Of a stretch of 64,000 nt of DNA, positions 38,040 to 49,789 are shown one piece after another. This DNA is from Thysanoteuthis rhombus (taxonomy: Eukaryota; Mollusca; Cephalopoda; Oegopsida; Thysanoteuthidae), in NCBI GenBank assembly GCA_963457665.1, contig OY735203.1, forward strand, positions 25,567,634 to 25,631,633, in the 5' to 3' direction. Each line of letters starts with the position of its first letter. The first letter of the stretch is position 1. Made by a program: the position numbers and the translations under genes. The notes under the pieces are model-generated. The model did no database searches. It was not told where the DNA came from and saw only the letters and a program-made list of their open reading frames with translations.

Positions 38040-38483
38040 CATATTTAAATCTAGTTTCGATAAAACCTCTGTCTTTTGGAGCTTTAGTATATTTATTCAA
38101 AACATCATTCCCCTCGTGATTACCATGAACAACATCACTATTTTATATCTCTACCCACTTAAAAGAACGACCAAATCACCTTAATTATCTTAGACGTGTA
38201 CAGACGGACCAAACCCATGATAATTAAATTAACAACAAAGGCCGTACAAAGGGGAACCCTAAGTCTGCAAAACAGATATAAGTGAGAATAAAGTACCCAC
38301 AGAAGGGAAACATAACACAAAGAACTGATGGTTAACTACGTACTGATAACAAAGATGCCTGCAACACATCCTCCGAATTTATAATTCATAACAAACAACA
38401 AGCAGAGCATCCCCTCAAAATAAAGCATAAAAAAATATAACAAGCAATCATCAACAACTAAACAATGTATATATGAATATATA

Positions 38484-38549
<66 letters not shown>

Positions 38550-38744
38550 CATGTATATATACATACATACTTATATATATACATACATACTTATATATAT
38601 ACATACATACTTATATATATACATACATACATATATATATACATACATATATATATATACATACATACATATATATATACATACATACATATATATATAC
38701 ATACATATATATATATACATACATATATACATACATATATATAT

Positions 38745-38810
<66 letters not shown>

Positions 38811-38954
38811 AATAAAAGGAAGATCATATAACCTACAAAAAATCCCCCCCCCCACAAAAAAATGTCCCGATAGGAATCTAAAATAAACCAAATCTTACGC
38901 CTGAAGAAGCTCCCAAAAGGCAGAAACATAAACGCATGTATTGAATATTTACTT

Positions 38955-38960
<6 letters not shown>
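38040..38960 (+). mobile_element. Ribozyme-ended element, plus-strand copy
   Basis: The block at 38098-38335 (gtgattaccatgaacaacat, ... gtacccacagaagggaaaca, ... cacaaagaactgatggttaa) is the inverse of 36755-36985. After an expanded TA/TACA tract the copy ends with a hammerhead-like sequence at 38901-38940 (CTGAAGA, a GC..GGC arm, GAAAC, then an ACA...TGT arm) and 'atttacttcatcat' immediately before a (TA)n tract. A C-run and poly-A-like stretches lie between. Stem II is imperfect, so cleavage activity is doubtful. Confidence 0.5.
38489..38815. repeat. (TA)n and 20-bp TATA/TACA minisatellite
   Basis: A TA tract (about 38489-38540) grades into an array of roughly 20-bp units (ttatatatatacatacatac) repeated with variation to about 38770, then pure TA and a short GT run. 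Confidence 0.95.

Positions 38961-39042
<82 letters not shown>
38957..39042. repeat. (TA)n microsatellite
   Basis: About 85 bases of TA directly after the ribozyme-like end of the plus-strand element. Confidence 0.97.
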
Positions 39043-39044
<2 letters not shown>

Positions 39045-39947
39045 CTCATAAGTATTCGGACGAACAACTTGGCTTGATTTTAAAACAGTGACTTCATGCA
39101 AGAAAAACCAAATTTCATAGCACAACAAGACATGCATTTAGGCATGTTTTGTGGTTCTCATTGCCGAATCTCTCTTAGTTCAAATACTCATTAGGAGTTC
39201 TCCAAATTCCAAACACACGAACACACAAACTTTCACACATACAATCATAAACGCATTCTGCACTTATGCATACGTGTGGCTGAGAATGAAACATGTGTTT
39301 CAATAGATATGAATATGTCAAAAAAAAAATATATATGTTCGAGAAGTACATCTCACAGTTTTGCACTTGTTTGAACTTGAACGACCTCAAAGAAACTGAT
39401 ATTTTCTCCCTCCTAATTCAATTGATTCATACATTGAAGTGTTTTCCCCAACTGAATCAATTTTTGTAAATGCACCAATAGCAGCAACATTGGTGTTTCT
39501 TTCTAAACTTAACCACGCGAAACCTTGTTATTTTTATAGATATTTTGTCCTTTTCAGTAGAATTTGAGTAATGACTTTTCAAATCAAGAAGTAGCTCCTG
39601 ATTTCTTGTCATATTTTGTCAAAATTCGAGTCTCTAATTAAAATGTCATTGAAACAAAGTTGGCAGTGGATTTTTTAAAAACGTATTCAAGTTTTAAGGG
39701 TTTTAAAAAAGGTGAAAGAATTTCCGAAAGGCAAAATCATCTTCCTCATTGCCAACACCCCCTACCAGTGTACGTGATTTTTGTGGAATACAAGGGAGGT
39801 AACCAAGTGTTTGATTCCGATTAAAGAATATTTGAAGATGCTGCTAAATCAATGTTTACATAATTGTTTCTCCAAATGTGCGATTGGATCAAAACATGTG
39901 AAACACTCATAGATTCTTTGATTTTATCGCAAAACACACACACACGC

Positions 39948-40030
<83 letters not shown>
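39948..40030. repeat. (TA)n microsatellite
   Basis: About 82 bases of TA following a short CA/CG run. Confidence 0.97.
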
Positions 40031-40036
<6 letters not shown>

Positions 40037-40630
40037 CATAGCGTTGTTTGTTACGGAGTATGTTGTTACAGCTGAACGTTGAAACATTTTGAGCTATAAA
40101 CCATCTTGGAACATTTAAATTTATACTCTTGAGTAACAAGAGAAGTTTGCTTCTCTCTGATATTACCCATTTCCGAGATTCCATCTCATACTTATCGATG
40201 TATACAGTTCTGCCTATCTCCTCCTCGTTTTCTATTGCCGGGAGGCAATTTCAATATCTTAAATGTATTCGTTAAATTATGTGTGTATTGTTATGCGATG
40301 CTTCATCCGTTGATACACAGCTTTTACGATTTATCATAAAATAAGATTTACACGGGAAAGAGACGAGTTCAGTCGGTCTCTAACAATGGACAGTGAAATA
40401 GAAAATAATTTTACGGGTCATTCTCGTATATTCCTGGATGCGTCAACTTTGTATCTGGAGATCGTTAAAAGTGTAGTCGGAAACAAGAGAAATCAAACGT
40501 GAAATGCACAGGAAAATAGAGGTGTCTTGTTGTTCGAGGTTGCGTGTAATAAAATATCAGTAATAGTTAGCAAGGTCTACAAACGGAACGATATCTGATA
40601 ATTCAACTGCGTACACTGACACAGTCATAT

Positions 40631-40633
<3 letters not shown>

Positions 40634-40672
<39 letters not shown>

Positions 40673-40690
40673 AATATATACATATATATA
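40634..40690. repeat. (CA)n with TA extension
   Basis: A CA run of about 36 bases and a short TATATACATATA stretch lying directly 3' (on the minus strand) of the hammerhead ribozyme. Confidence 0.95.
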
Positions 40691-40702
40691 TTATTGCGTC
40701 AT

Positions 40703-40744
40703 CCACAGACAGCTGTTTCGATGTATTACATCTCTTCAGTGTGG
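40703..40744 (-). ncRNA. Minimal type I hammerhead ribozyme
   Basis: Read on the minus strand from 40744. CCACA (stem I, 5' strand) is followed by the core CTGAAGA at 40739-40733. Stem II is the perfect hairpin GATGT-AAT-ACATC (40732-40720). Core GAAA follows at 40719-40716. A two-base-pair stem III (A-C with G-T, loop AGCT) leads to a GUC cleavage triplet ending at 40708. TGTGG (40707-40703) then closes stem I with CCACA. Every conserved core base of a hammerhead is present. Beyond stem I, GTC (5' side) and GAC (3' side) can pair again across an internal loop. Very short stem III is the hallmark of hammerheads in Penelope-like elements and metazoan retrozymes, which act as dimers. No element body could be delimited around it. 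Cleavage would fall just 3' of position 40708 on the minus strand. Confidence 0.8.
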
Positions 40745-40749
40745 CTATA

Positions 40750-42059
40750 GACTTTCCATTATCCCGTCCAGTACCGCGAGATGTTTTCACAAACTTATGC
40801 AAAACAATACTCGCAATCATAAATAGATGTGATGTGGAGATCTAAGACTCAGAAATACTAGTATACTTCTACACCAAAAAATACTGACGGGGTTATGCGT
40901 TTCATATCTACTTGAATAAGCATATCGATACATACACGCACAAATGCAGATCAAACACTAGATATAAGTTGGTATATAAATTCCACTGCCTAAGCCTGGG
41001 ATTGAAAAACGATCACCAGATAACCTGATTACACTCAATACACACAAATACCCACGTGTGGTGATTAGGGAGAAGAAATGTTGGAACCTTAAGCAAAATG
41101 TCTATTGTTCCCTTCATTTTAGGCCAAGTCAACTGGGAGGTTATCAGAGTCTTTGATAAGTTCTAATCTTCTTAATTTCATCCTCTAACATTGTTGCCCC
41201 TCTATTATTTTCACTTTATTCCACTGGACCTGTGAACTCCCTTTCCCTCTACAAATGATCAGCAATACTTAATTTCATACTCTCTTTGTGGACAACGCCT
41301 TTTTGATGTCCTTTAAGCCTTACCTTTGGAGGACCGTTGCTCTCGGCTTTATATTCCAAGCCACAACCGTATGAAATGGTATACACAGTTATTGGTTATA
41401 TTTTTATCTGATGTAAAGTCAACTTCGCTGAAGTATCTCCAAAAGGTGGAACTGCTTTTGAAAACTGTCCTGATTTATACAGATCGTAAAAATCATTTCT
41501 GATACGCTCCTGATATAAGGAACGCAGGCTACAGCAGTTTTCACTCATTTTTGCACCTCTGTCGGTTGATGTTTTACAGTTATAGAGCACCTGTTACTCC
41601 GATACTTGTTCTTTATACTGATTATTTCCTGTTAGTTTGAGTGTTGGTTACCACGTATCAGTTTTGCTCGATGTCGTAGATAACACACGACACATTTTTT
41701 CATATGTCATGAGTGATAGAATTCGTTAAGTTAAGATATTGTCCGGTAAATATTGGCTTATGATATTCGAATGTCCTACTCCGTGTATGTTATTGTTACA
41801 TCGAGATGGTCAGTATTTCTATCGTTAATTATATTGAAGGTTGCATTTTGTTCACGTGGTCTAGTGGTACTTGCATCTGTTCTTGGTGATGTCAGGGTAT
41901 GAGGGTATCATTGATTTTTTGCTAGACTTGAACCTTATATTATACCTTTACATCAAGAAAGAACAGTCATTTGGTATAACGTTCCGAATTTTAACCACCT
42001 GATATCCTGATGTCCTGCGGGACAATGGATTGGTATATATAAGAGTCAATTAGAGAAAA
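40750..42059. other. No feature recognised
   Basis: No motif, repeat partner or RNA gene was recognised apart from short open frames. Confidence 0.5.
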
Positions 42060-42285
42060 GTCGGAGATATCATGAAAACTGAAATGGCAATGGACAGGCT
42101 ATGTTGCAAGAATACCAGACAACTACCGGACACCACGACTCATAACGTGGAGACCTAGAGATCATATGACAAATTGTGATCAACGGGAACATTGGTGCCG
42201 TGACGTCCACGATCGAAAGGTCAGGCTAATCCTCGGGAAGGTCTATGTCCAACGACAGACGTTGAAAGGCTGCTTATGCATTTGA
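42060..42285 (+). mobile_element. LINE 3' end (copy G)
   Basis: Translation in one frame gives 'NWQWTGYVARIPDNYRTPRL', 'RPRDHM' and 'ILGKVYVQRQTLKG', the conserved LINE C-terminus. Similarity stops at 'aaaggctgcttatg', where other copies have the GAT tail, so the tail has been lost or replaced. Confidence 0.8.
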
Positions 42286-42289
42286 TCAG

Positions 42290-43454
42290 GCAGTGGAATT
42301 CATATTCTCTGCTTCAATGGAACTGGTGACAACGGAATTACATGGGATTACATAACTAAGAAGAAATATGAGATATTCATTTGCATAGACAGCAAATGCA
42401 AAAAGTCTACTCCTGTAGATTCAATAAAGGGCTTAGTTCGAATTTATCGGGACTGAAAAAAGCAGCGGGATAAGATGACTGAAACATTACGAGGACACCG
42501 GTACAAATGAATCAGCATGAATTAATGATAATTCCTTATTAAAGAAATTCAGACAGAAATATTGTCCTCTCTTGAATAGTTCTTTCGTGAAATACTGAAT
42601 TGCTGTTTGTTGCTGCATCAACTGAACCATGCTTTCATTTCAAAGTTATTGAAAAGAAATAAGCGTTTAATAGCGTTTTATTCAACTCCGAATAATATAG
42701 GTTTATAATGATCAAATCATCTGGAAAGTTAGATACAACAGTAGAATATCAAGATTTACAACGCCAAATGAAACTGTACACGTCGGTTTCGTTGGCAAAC
42801 CATTAATTGTGATTAATCCGACACCTCAAGTAGTATAATCAATAATTGTAAAGGAATTTGATTCAGAGTTTTATGGCAAATTTATTGTACAGTAGAATTA
42901 GGAACGATTAAACCACAACACTGGGCCTCTGTCGATGTCACTGCTTTACACTGAGATTTTACTCAATTTCGTAATATGGTATCTGAGTCAGCTTTACATT
43001 GAATCGTATTTTTAAACAAGAGATAATCTTTTCCTCATTCGACTCGATGTGAAATCTAATAAACCGAGATAACGTTTATTATCATAATACGAAAGTTTCA
43101 AAATAGAATGCTTTTAAAACTATGCTCGAATATTTTATCTGGTTTCCGATATCACATTCATATCAGGTTTCCTTCTTGTTTTTTGTTTTATTAGTTTTAT
43201 TCACACTCTGCTAGTTGGAAAAGATAGGCCCAGATTATGCTTAATAGGAGACTGGACCATCGGTCAGTTTGGGGCCCCTCTATCAAGAACAAAACAAAAA
43301 CTAAATTGTTGATATTTACTCTAAAACCTGGTGTATAAGCCGAGAATTTGGGTCTAATATTTAGTCTTCAGACGTTCCTGAAGATTTAATACCAGTGGAT
43401 GGTTTAGGAGTACAGCTGAATTTTGCATTGATCTGCAAGGCAGTTCAATTTTGG
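42290..43454. other. No feature recognised
   Basis: AT-rich unique-looking sequence. No coding or RNA feature is supported. Confidence 0.5.
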
Positions 43455-43945
43455 TCTCATTGAGAACTTTTGGAGATATCGTGTTCACAAACAGGAATGG
43501 ATACAAAAATTGATGCGATCAAAAAACACAAAATATCTCCCAATCCAGAATTCCTGGATTCAACCCAAAATTTAATCGAGTATTCCTTACAACGTGCCCT
43601 ACACTTCCACAAACTCCACAGGAATTCTTAGAGAACTTTTGAAAAAATCAGACAGGTGCAAACACAGAAATGTATGAAATATCAAAACGGGAGATTACCT
43701 GTCGATCAGAAAAAAATTTTTTGATCCGCTCAAAAATTCAATCAATTCTCCATTACAATATGTTTTATTTTTTCATTGAAATTATTTCATAATTTTCTGA
43801 TGTGTTGTAGAGAGAGACAGGAGCAGACATAAAACCTATTAAAAAAAACAAAACAACAACAATTTCCCCGTTTTTTGTACATTCCTGTATTCGTTTATGT
43901 CTCTCGATATCATATCCTTTGAACTTCTCTCAATTATTTCTAAAA
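43455..43945. repeat. Foldback repeat family, copy 2
   Basis: Plus-strand core 'gagaacttttggagatatcg' with 'acaaacaggaatgg' (43461) recurs imperfectly at about 43630 (gagaacttttgaaaaaatca, gacaggtgcaaacac) and 43790 (ttctgatgtgttgtagagag). At about 43880-43935 the reverse complement appears (cattcctgtattcgtttatg, then tcgatatcatatcctttgaa). The unit is a palindromic cluster of one core motif. Confidence 0.6.
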
Positions 43946-44819
43946 GAATTTTGCAGAAAACTGGGCCACAAAATAGAAAATAGTGATAAAATTTGTGCTT
44001 TATTGGGAGATGTTAATAGACTTCATAGGCTGGGAATATTGCCTATCCAAAGAAAGTCTGTTTCAGACAATTTCCATGTCTGAAATTGTTTAGTACACCC
44101 CCAAATATCACTACGCCAAGTGTTATCCTTTTATCACAAAGGAAACAATTTTAACCAAATTCTGCACTGAGCGCCTGGACTATACGCTATAATTGCAAGA
44201 GACAGTACAATTTCAGTTATTTAAACTGAAATCGTGTTCGTATTATGGTTGCCGAACTTTATCTCTGAGACTTACACCAAACAAGCATGGAATAGTGTTG
44301 AATTTGCGAATTGAGGCGAGTCTGGATGTAGAGCTTCAATACCAGCCAAATTTGACAACCATGTTTCGTATATTTGGAAGGAGGTTTAAGGTTTCGCTCT
44401 CAAGTGCAAATGGGATGATATAAATAATGACGGTAAAAACTGTCGAGTCAACAATTACTTTCACCAGGTCAGTCTTGAAATATCTCGAGTACAGAATGGA
44501 TGTTGAAGTTAGTAAATGTGTGATTATGTATCAAGTGAATTTCCAAATAAAGTTGGGATTATTCTCTTCAACTGATTAAAATACGTCCCAGAAGTCCTCC
44601 CCTGTACAATAATGGATTTCATTGTTATTCTGAAAAATAATAATAGAAAAAAAAACGCTATAAGTTATGAGTATAAATCGATTTTGTGGAATTAAATGAT
44701 TGGTCCAAAATACACGTTCATTTTGCAAGATGTTGCCTTGAGAAAAGAGAAGTCACAAGCAGAGAGCTTTTATTTTTCTAAAGAATTCTATTACACGACT
44801 AATAATGGCGAGTAAACAA

Positions 44820-45010
44820 ATAAGTCCCTGTTGCTAAATGGTTGAAAGCGGTCAAGCGTATGCTGGAACTCTTCTGGCGAGAAAGTGTGGGTTTGATTCT
44901 CATTGTGGGCTTCCTATTAACTTTGCACTGTTTAATAATCGTCGAAGGATGATGGTCCGATTCAACGTTGTGATAAAAAGCAACTGAAAGTTAGGTTGAA
45001 AGTAACAAGC
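44820..45010 (+). mobile_element. tRNA-derived SINE family R4, copy 2
   Basis: Head 'aatggttgaaagcggtcaag', box-B-like 'gggtttgattctcattgtgg', then 'tccgattcaacgttgtgata' and 'aaaagcaactgaaagttagg'. It is colinear with the copy at 45095-45300. Confidence 0.6.
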
Positions 45011-45094
45011 TAGTAAATTTTCTCAATTGGACTCATCAATGAACGTGGAACATCGGTTGTAAGGTGGTGCGTTTAAAGTATACAATCGGCATCC

Positions 45095-45300
45095 GTTTAA
45101 CAATAAAGTCTTCGTGGTTGAATGCTTAAAAGCAACCAGGCGTGTACAGGGCCCCCTTCTGGACAGAGGGTGTGAATCTGATTCCCACCGCAGGCTCGCT
45201 CTTCACCTCCAAATTGCGTTGTGTAATCATTGAATCGGACAGTGACCCTACGGCAAAGTCGTGATAAGCTAAATTAATGATGAGGTGGATAGTTCATTGG
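45095..45300 (+). mobile_element. tRNA-derived SINE family R4, copy 3
   Basis: Head 'cgtggttgaatgcttaaaag', box-B-like 'ggtgtgaatctgattcccac', body 'attgaatcggacagtgaccc' and tail 'gataagctaaattaatgatg'. It lies 90 bases downstream of copy 2 in the same orientation. Confidence 0.6.
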
Positions 45301-46389
45301 GAGAAGACTTTAGTCCTATTAAAGGAAAAGAGGGCATCCTCAATGACTTGCTACTATTTTGAAACCAATTACTGTAATGTTTTTATAGGCTGTAGAATAT
45401 ACCGTGGCTAGTTATGGATACTAGCATCGGCATCCGATGCCACGCTTTAAGCAGCGGGAAACAAAATGATACATCAAAAGGGTGAGAAGGACCAAAAATG
45501 CATAGTCCAAAAGAATAATACTTTCTATCTCATATTGATTGATTTAGTCGTGTTTACATAAAACAATTGTACAGCACAATTATCCTTTATGGACTAAAAG
45601 GTTCAAACCACCAATCCCCTTGGCGCCCCATCCTGAGGACGTCCACGGATAGAAGTCAAAAAGTGGTTTATAAATGGATGACTGCACTCATCTCCATTTT
45701 ACTTTATCTAATCTATCACTATCAATCTAACGATATCAAAAACAGAACATTTACTCCGTAAAAAATTATCATGAAAAAGGCATTGTTTTAAATAAAAGTG
45801 TAGGTTTGCAAAATATAACCTTTTTTCGAGGATAATCTAATCAGCCCACTTATATTAAACAAATGATTAAATAACAAGTTTAAAGCCATGAATTCGTTCA
45901 TATTAAAAGTTCAAGCCTCCCATCTTCAAAGACTGATAGTACCACAAAAAACTATGTATCGAATTGCACATTTTCTTGATCTTTGAAGCCGAACGGACCT
46001 TAGCAACAATCGATATCTTGTATTAGCATATTCAGGCATAGTTTGTACATTTTCGAAGGATGTCAATCCGCCACTTTTAGATGCGCTAGGATCTCTAGCA
46101 TTGGTTGCCATCACTGTCTGACTTACCGAAAACTTAGTCACGTCTCTTGCTCAGCGTTGCCAATTCAGAATATTTTTCATCGACTTCTGAATGATTTTTT
46201 GATGAGGAATATTCTATTCAATTCATAGTGACAAAAAAGTAATAAAAAAAAATCGGCTAATCTATTCATATGAAAAAGCCTTCCGTCAAGTTGGTTTGGC
46301 AAATAAAAATATCTATGAGGATTTCGAAATGGTTCTAAGTACACGTAAGTATAATACAAAGTCGACCTATTTTTTCCGTTAAATATACA
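45301..46389. other. No feature recognised
   Basis: Only short open frames. No recognised motif. Confidence 0.5.
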
Positions 46390-46883
46390 TCCATTCTATC
46401 GTTCGATTATCTATTCATACAACACACATGTCTCTGTCTGTCTTCTCCCACCCCTTACGGATGGGTTGAACGTTAATGCAGCTTGACCAAACTTCATATG
46501 CATACTTAGTGGAATTAGAGGAATGATTTAGAGTATTTGGCTTCAAGAAAAGACATTTTTCAAGGTTTTTAGAAAGGGGAACTATCTTCATGTTAGTATG
46601 ATACCAAATCCTTACTTCCTGTTCGATATACATACATAAGATCTATTATTCTGTTATCTATTTATACAAAACAGCTGGCTCTGTTCTTCTGTCCGTCTGC
46701 TTGTCTTTCCCGCCGTAGAAAATGGCTTAAACATTACTGCAACTCCAGCAGATTTGCTATATATACTTAGTGGGGAGGATTTAGATTATTTGCATAAGAA
46801 GATGCCTTTAAAGAGGGTTTTAGAGAGGATCTATATTTATTTGTAAATATGATGCTTATCTGAACCCATATTTTCAGTCCATA

Positions 46884-46947
<64 letters not shown>

Positions 46948-47290
46948 TATTATTTATTCATATAAAATGACTGGCTCAGTTTGCTTCTCTTTAAAAATTG
47001 GTTGAACATTGACTCAGTTGAACCAAACCTGCTACGTTTACTCTATTGACCCCGAGGAAGGCATCGGACTATTTACTTTAGCAGAATAAGTTTTTAATGA
47101 GATTTTAGGTTGATTCCTATCTAAATGCAAATATAATTCCAAACTGAACCCTCATTTTCTTTATACATGCATACATTCAATTATTCTATTGTTTATTATA
47201 AAACAACAGTCGGTAACTTTGTTCCCCCTCAAACATTGACGCAGTTCAAACAATCTTTTCATACGTACTAAATGGTAGCCCTGGTGCTGT
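46390..47290. repeat. Four-unit tandem repeat, about 245-bp period
   Basis: Each unit has 'attatctattcatacaa'-like sequence, a CTGTCTGTC-type pyrimidine stretch, 'gggttgaacgttaatgcag', 'gaccaaacttcatatgcata' and 'cttagtgga', then 'aatatgataccaaatc' near its end. Unit starts align at about 46411, 46658, 46952 and 47192. The step between units 2 and 3 is enlarged by a (TA)n tract of about 58 bases (46887-46945) that grew at the junction from an 'atacatata' seed also visible at the other junctions. Confidence 0.75.
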
Positions 47291-47884
47291 GATAAAGCCC
47301 CTTATGAATTTTTGAGTTGGAACCAAGTGTACATGCTAGAGGAACCTTGTGAGAGTGAGAATATTCTCGTAGACATTTAGATCAGTCGCAAAAAGCTATT
47401 AGCACCATTTTTCATCATAGTGGATATATAATATATTCTCATCAGAAATGGGCATATTATATATCGTTGGAGGAGAAAAATTATGCTGACTACAGTCTAC
47501 AATAGAACCATTCCTTGAAATAAGTCCTTTCCGGTTATTCACGATCAAAGGTCTTGAACCCTTGTTTTAAAATTAAAAAATCTCCATGGATTGATACTTA
47601 TGACGTAAGGGAGGTAATTACTGATACTGATACTAATACCGCTCCAAAATCTCATCTCATTACATCATTCGTAATCAAATTCCCATCCTTACACAAAATT
47701 TTAAATAACACGAAAATTGTTTTAGAATTTCGGGGAATATCATGTGGATATACAAAGAAATACTTGAGCTATTGTGTGGTGCAGACTGTTTAGTTGGGGT
47801 GCAGGGAAGTTATTTTACATCAATCTACACCAAATAATTCTGCTCTAATCTATTTCCAACTTTTTTACAAAATTTAATCGCCAT

Positions 47885-48360
47885 TCATTAGGAACTTTCG
47901 GAGATATTGTGTGAACTGAGCAGGAATTCTTTTTAGATATGTGATTGACAGTAGTTAGCTGGGAAGTAGGAGGAATGATCCTGTACAGATCTGCACCAAA
48001 ATGGCCCCTTCTCCCCTCGCAGAGTAGTATTCACCCTTCACAAAATTTCAGTAAAATTCATTCGAAACGTCCAAAAACAGACGGACGAAGAGAACAGCAA
48101 GGAGTATATAAAATGCCCCGATTTAAAACTGATATTGTTTCCGTGCATTTGTTCACACAATATCTCCAAAAGTTCACTATAAATTTCAATGAAATTTTAT
48201 AGAAGTGCAGGTCATAGGTTACGAAATAAGTGATGAAAGTTGGATTGGATCCATGCACAGTTATCTCCCCTATCTCCAAGTTAACTTTCGGCGACTGCAA
48301 AATATCTCTGAACATTAACTGTTCATACTGTAAAGAAATTTCAATGAATTTCAATGAGAT
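47885..48360. repeat. Foldback repeat family, copy 3
   Basis: Plus-strand 'aggaactttcggagatattg' with 'tgtgaactgagcaggaat' (47889) is mirrored by 'tgttcacacaatatctccaa' then 'aagttcactataaatttcaa' at about 48150-48195. A further partial unit runs to about 48360 (tttcaatgaatttcaatgag). Confidence 0.6.
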
Positions 48361-48671
48361 TTAGTAAAAAAAGTAAACAATAGATTAGCAGAGATGAGCT
48401 TACAATTGCCGATTTTATTACAAATCATCTAGTTTTGTTTGATTCTTTCTAAACTGGAAAAATTAGTATATCTAAAATAACCATGAAAATTGTCATATAA
48501 CACCACCAAAACATAATGACGCCGCATGATCCCCATGACGACGATGGAAACAACACTAATTTGAATTTATTTGCTATTTCTAATCTGATGGAGATATCGG
48601 AAACGAGATATATCAAAATAATCCTATTTGTCAATTGAAATAATTTATATACTGGTAATAGTATTCCAGTA

Positions 48672-48683
48672 ATATATATATAT

Positions 48684-48757
<74 letters not shown>

Positions 48758-48854
48758 AGTTCTGATTTAAATACTGTTATAAGTGTATATTATTATTATT
48801 ATCATTATAATTATTATTATTATGATGATGATGTTGATGATGATGATGATGATC
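48672..48854. repeat. (TA)n then (TTA)n/(GAT)n microsatellites
   Basis: TA tract at about 48672-48754. Then 48789-48854 is TTA repeats passing into GAT repeats. No LINE similarity precedes this GAT run, so it is probably independent of the LINE tails. Confidence 0.9.
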
Positions 48855-49789
48855 CAATGTGATTAAGAAAATATAGTGATTAACTACGTAATGGGGTGAT
48901 AGAATTAAAGAATCGGCCTTCATTAGGCTGGTCATCAACTCTTCTGCTATTTACTACTCAAACCACTTCAGATCAGTAGGTTATATATGATACTCAAAAG
49001 AGATTCACTGAACAACTGGCTATCAGATACGTACAGCGGCTGTACTTGAGCATTGTCATTAAAGCTGTTACAAACATGATCCAGAGAAATCTTTTAAGAA
49101 AGCAGGAAGTCATGCCTAGAGATGTGAATATTTTACTCAAGTCTGTATCTCTGATGATCAAAAGTGAACTTCGACTACGTCCTCATCATCTTAGAACTAA
49201 TTGAACATATGCTAACCCCATCTCTGATGATAATCAAAATTGTTGCTTCAACGGTACGCCGGCAGTGGTCACAAGAGAATTTTTTCCACTGAGAAAATGA
49301 TAGAGCTCGTGCTCATGGTTCCAAGGGAGCACCCCAAGTCATTTATCAAGTTTAATAAGGTCGCAATCCCCCTTCAGTCATGTTGTGATGGAGAATGAGT
49401 AACGAAATTGTTACTCAGATTTATTTTTGAGAGACGGGTAAGAAAAGTGCACGTCACTGATTTACTCACCGGTCAAGTTAAGCATCTTAATGAGACCGTC
49501 CTATGGAGAGAATTCTGGAGTTCCAGCAAGACCCCATTCCAGCTCACAAAGCATGGGTGACTCAACGACAATACCCCAGAAATCATCACACTCCGATTCA
49601 GAACGTCGCTAACTTCCTCTGTTGAAAGCAGCCACCAATTTTCCAATGGAAATCGTGTGAACTTCAGTTGAAGAATCTCCTGATGATTTGGAGCTGTATA
49701 TAAAAGCAAACAGGAAAGCATTTCGGATAACTTGTTCATTATTATAGTATTTGGAGGAAAATCTCCATAGCCTGCCTCGAGATGATCTT

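Noticed and set aside
38551-38810. CRISPR-like array because of the roughly 20-bp periodicity
   Set aside because: The units are TA/TACA simple sequence without distinct spacers, in eukaryotic DNA.
38551-38929. Overlapping frames of alternating Tyr/Ile and Thr in the TATA/TACA array
   Set aside because: Translation of a microsatellite in several frames on both strands; no gene is expected.
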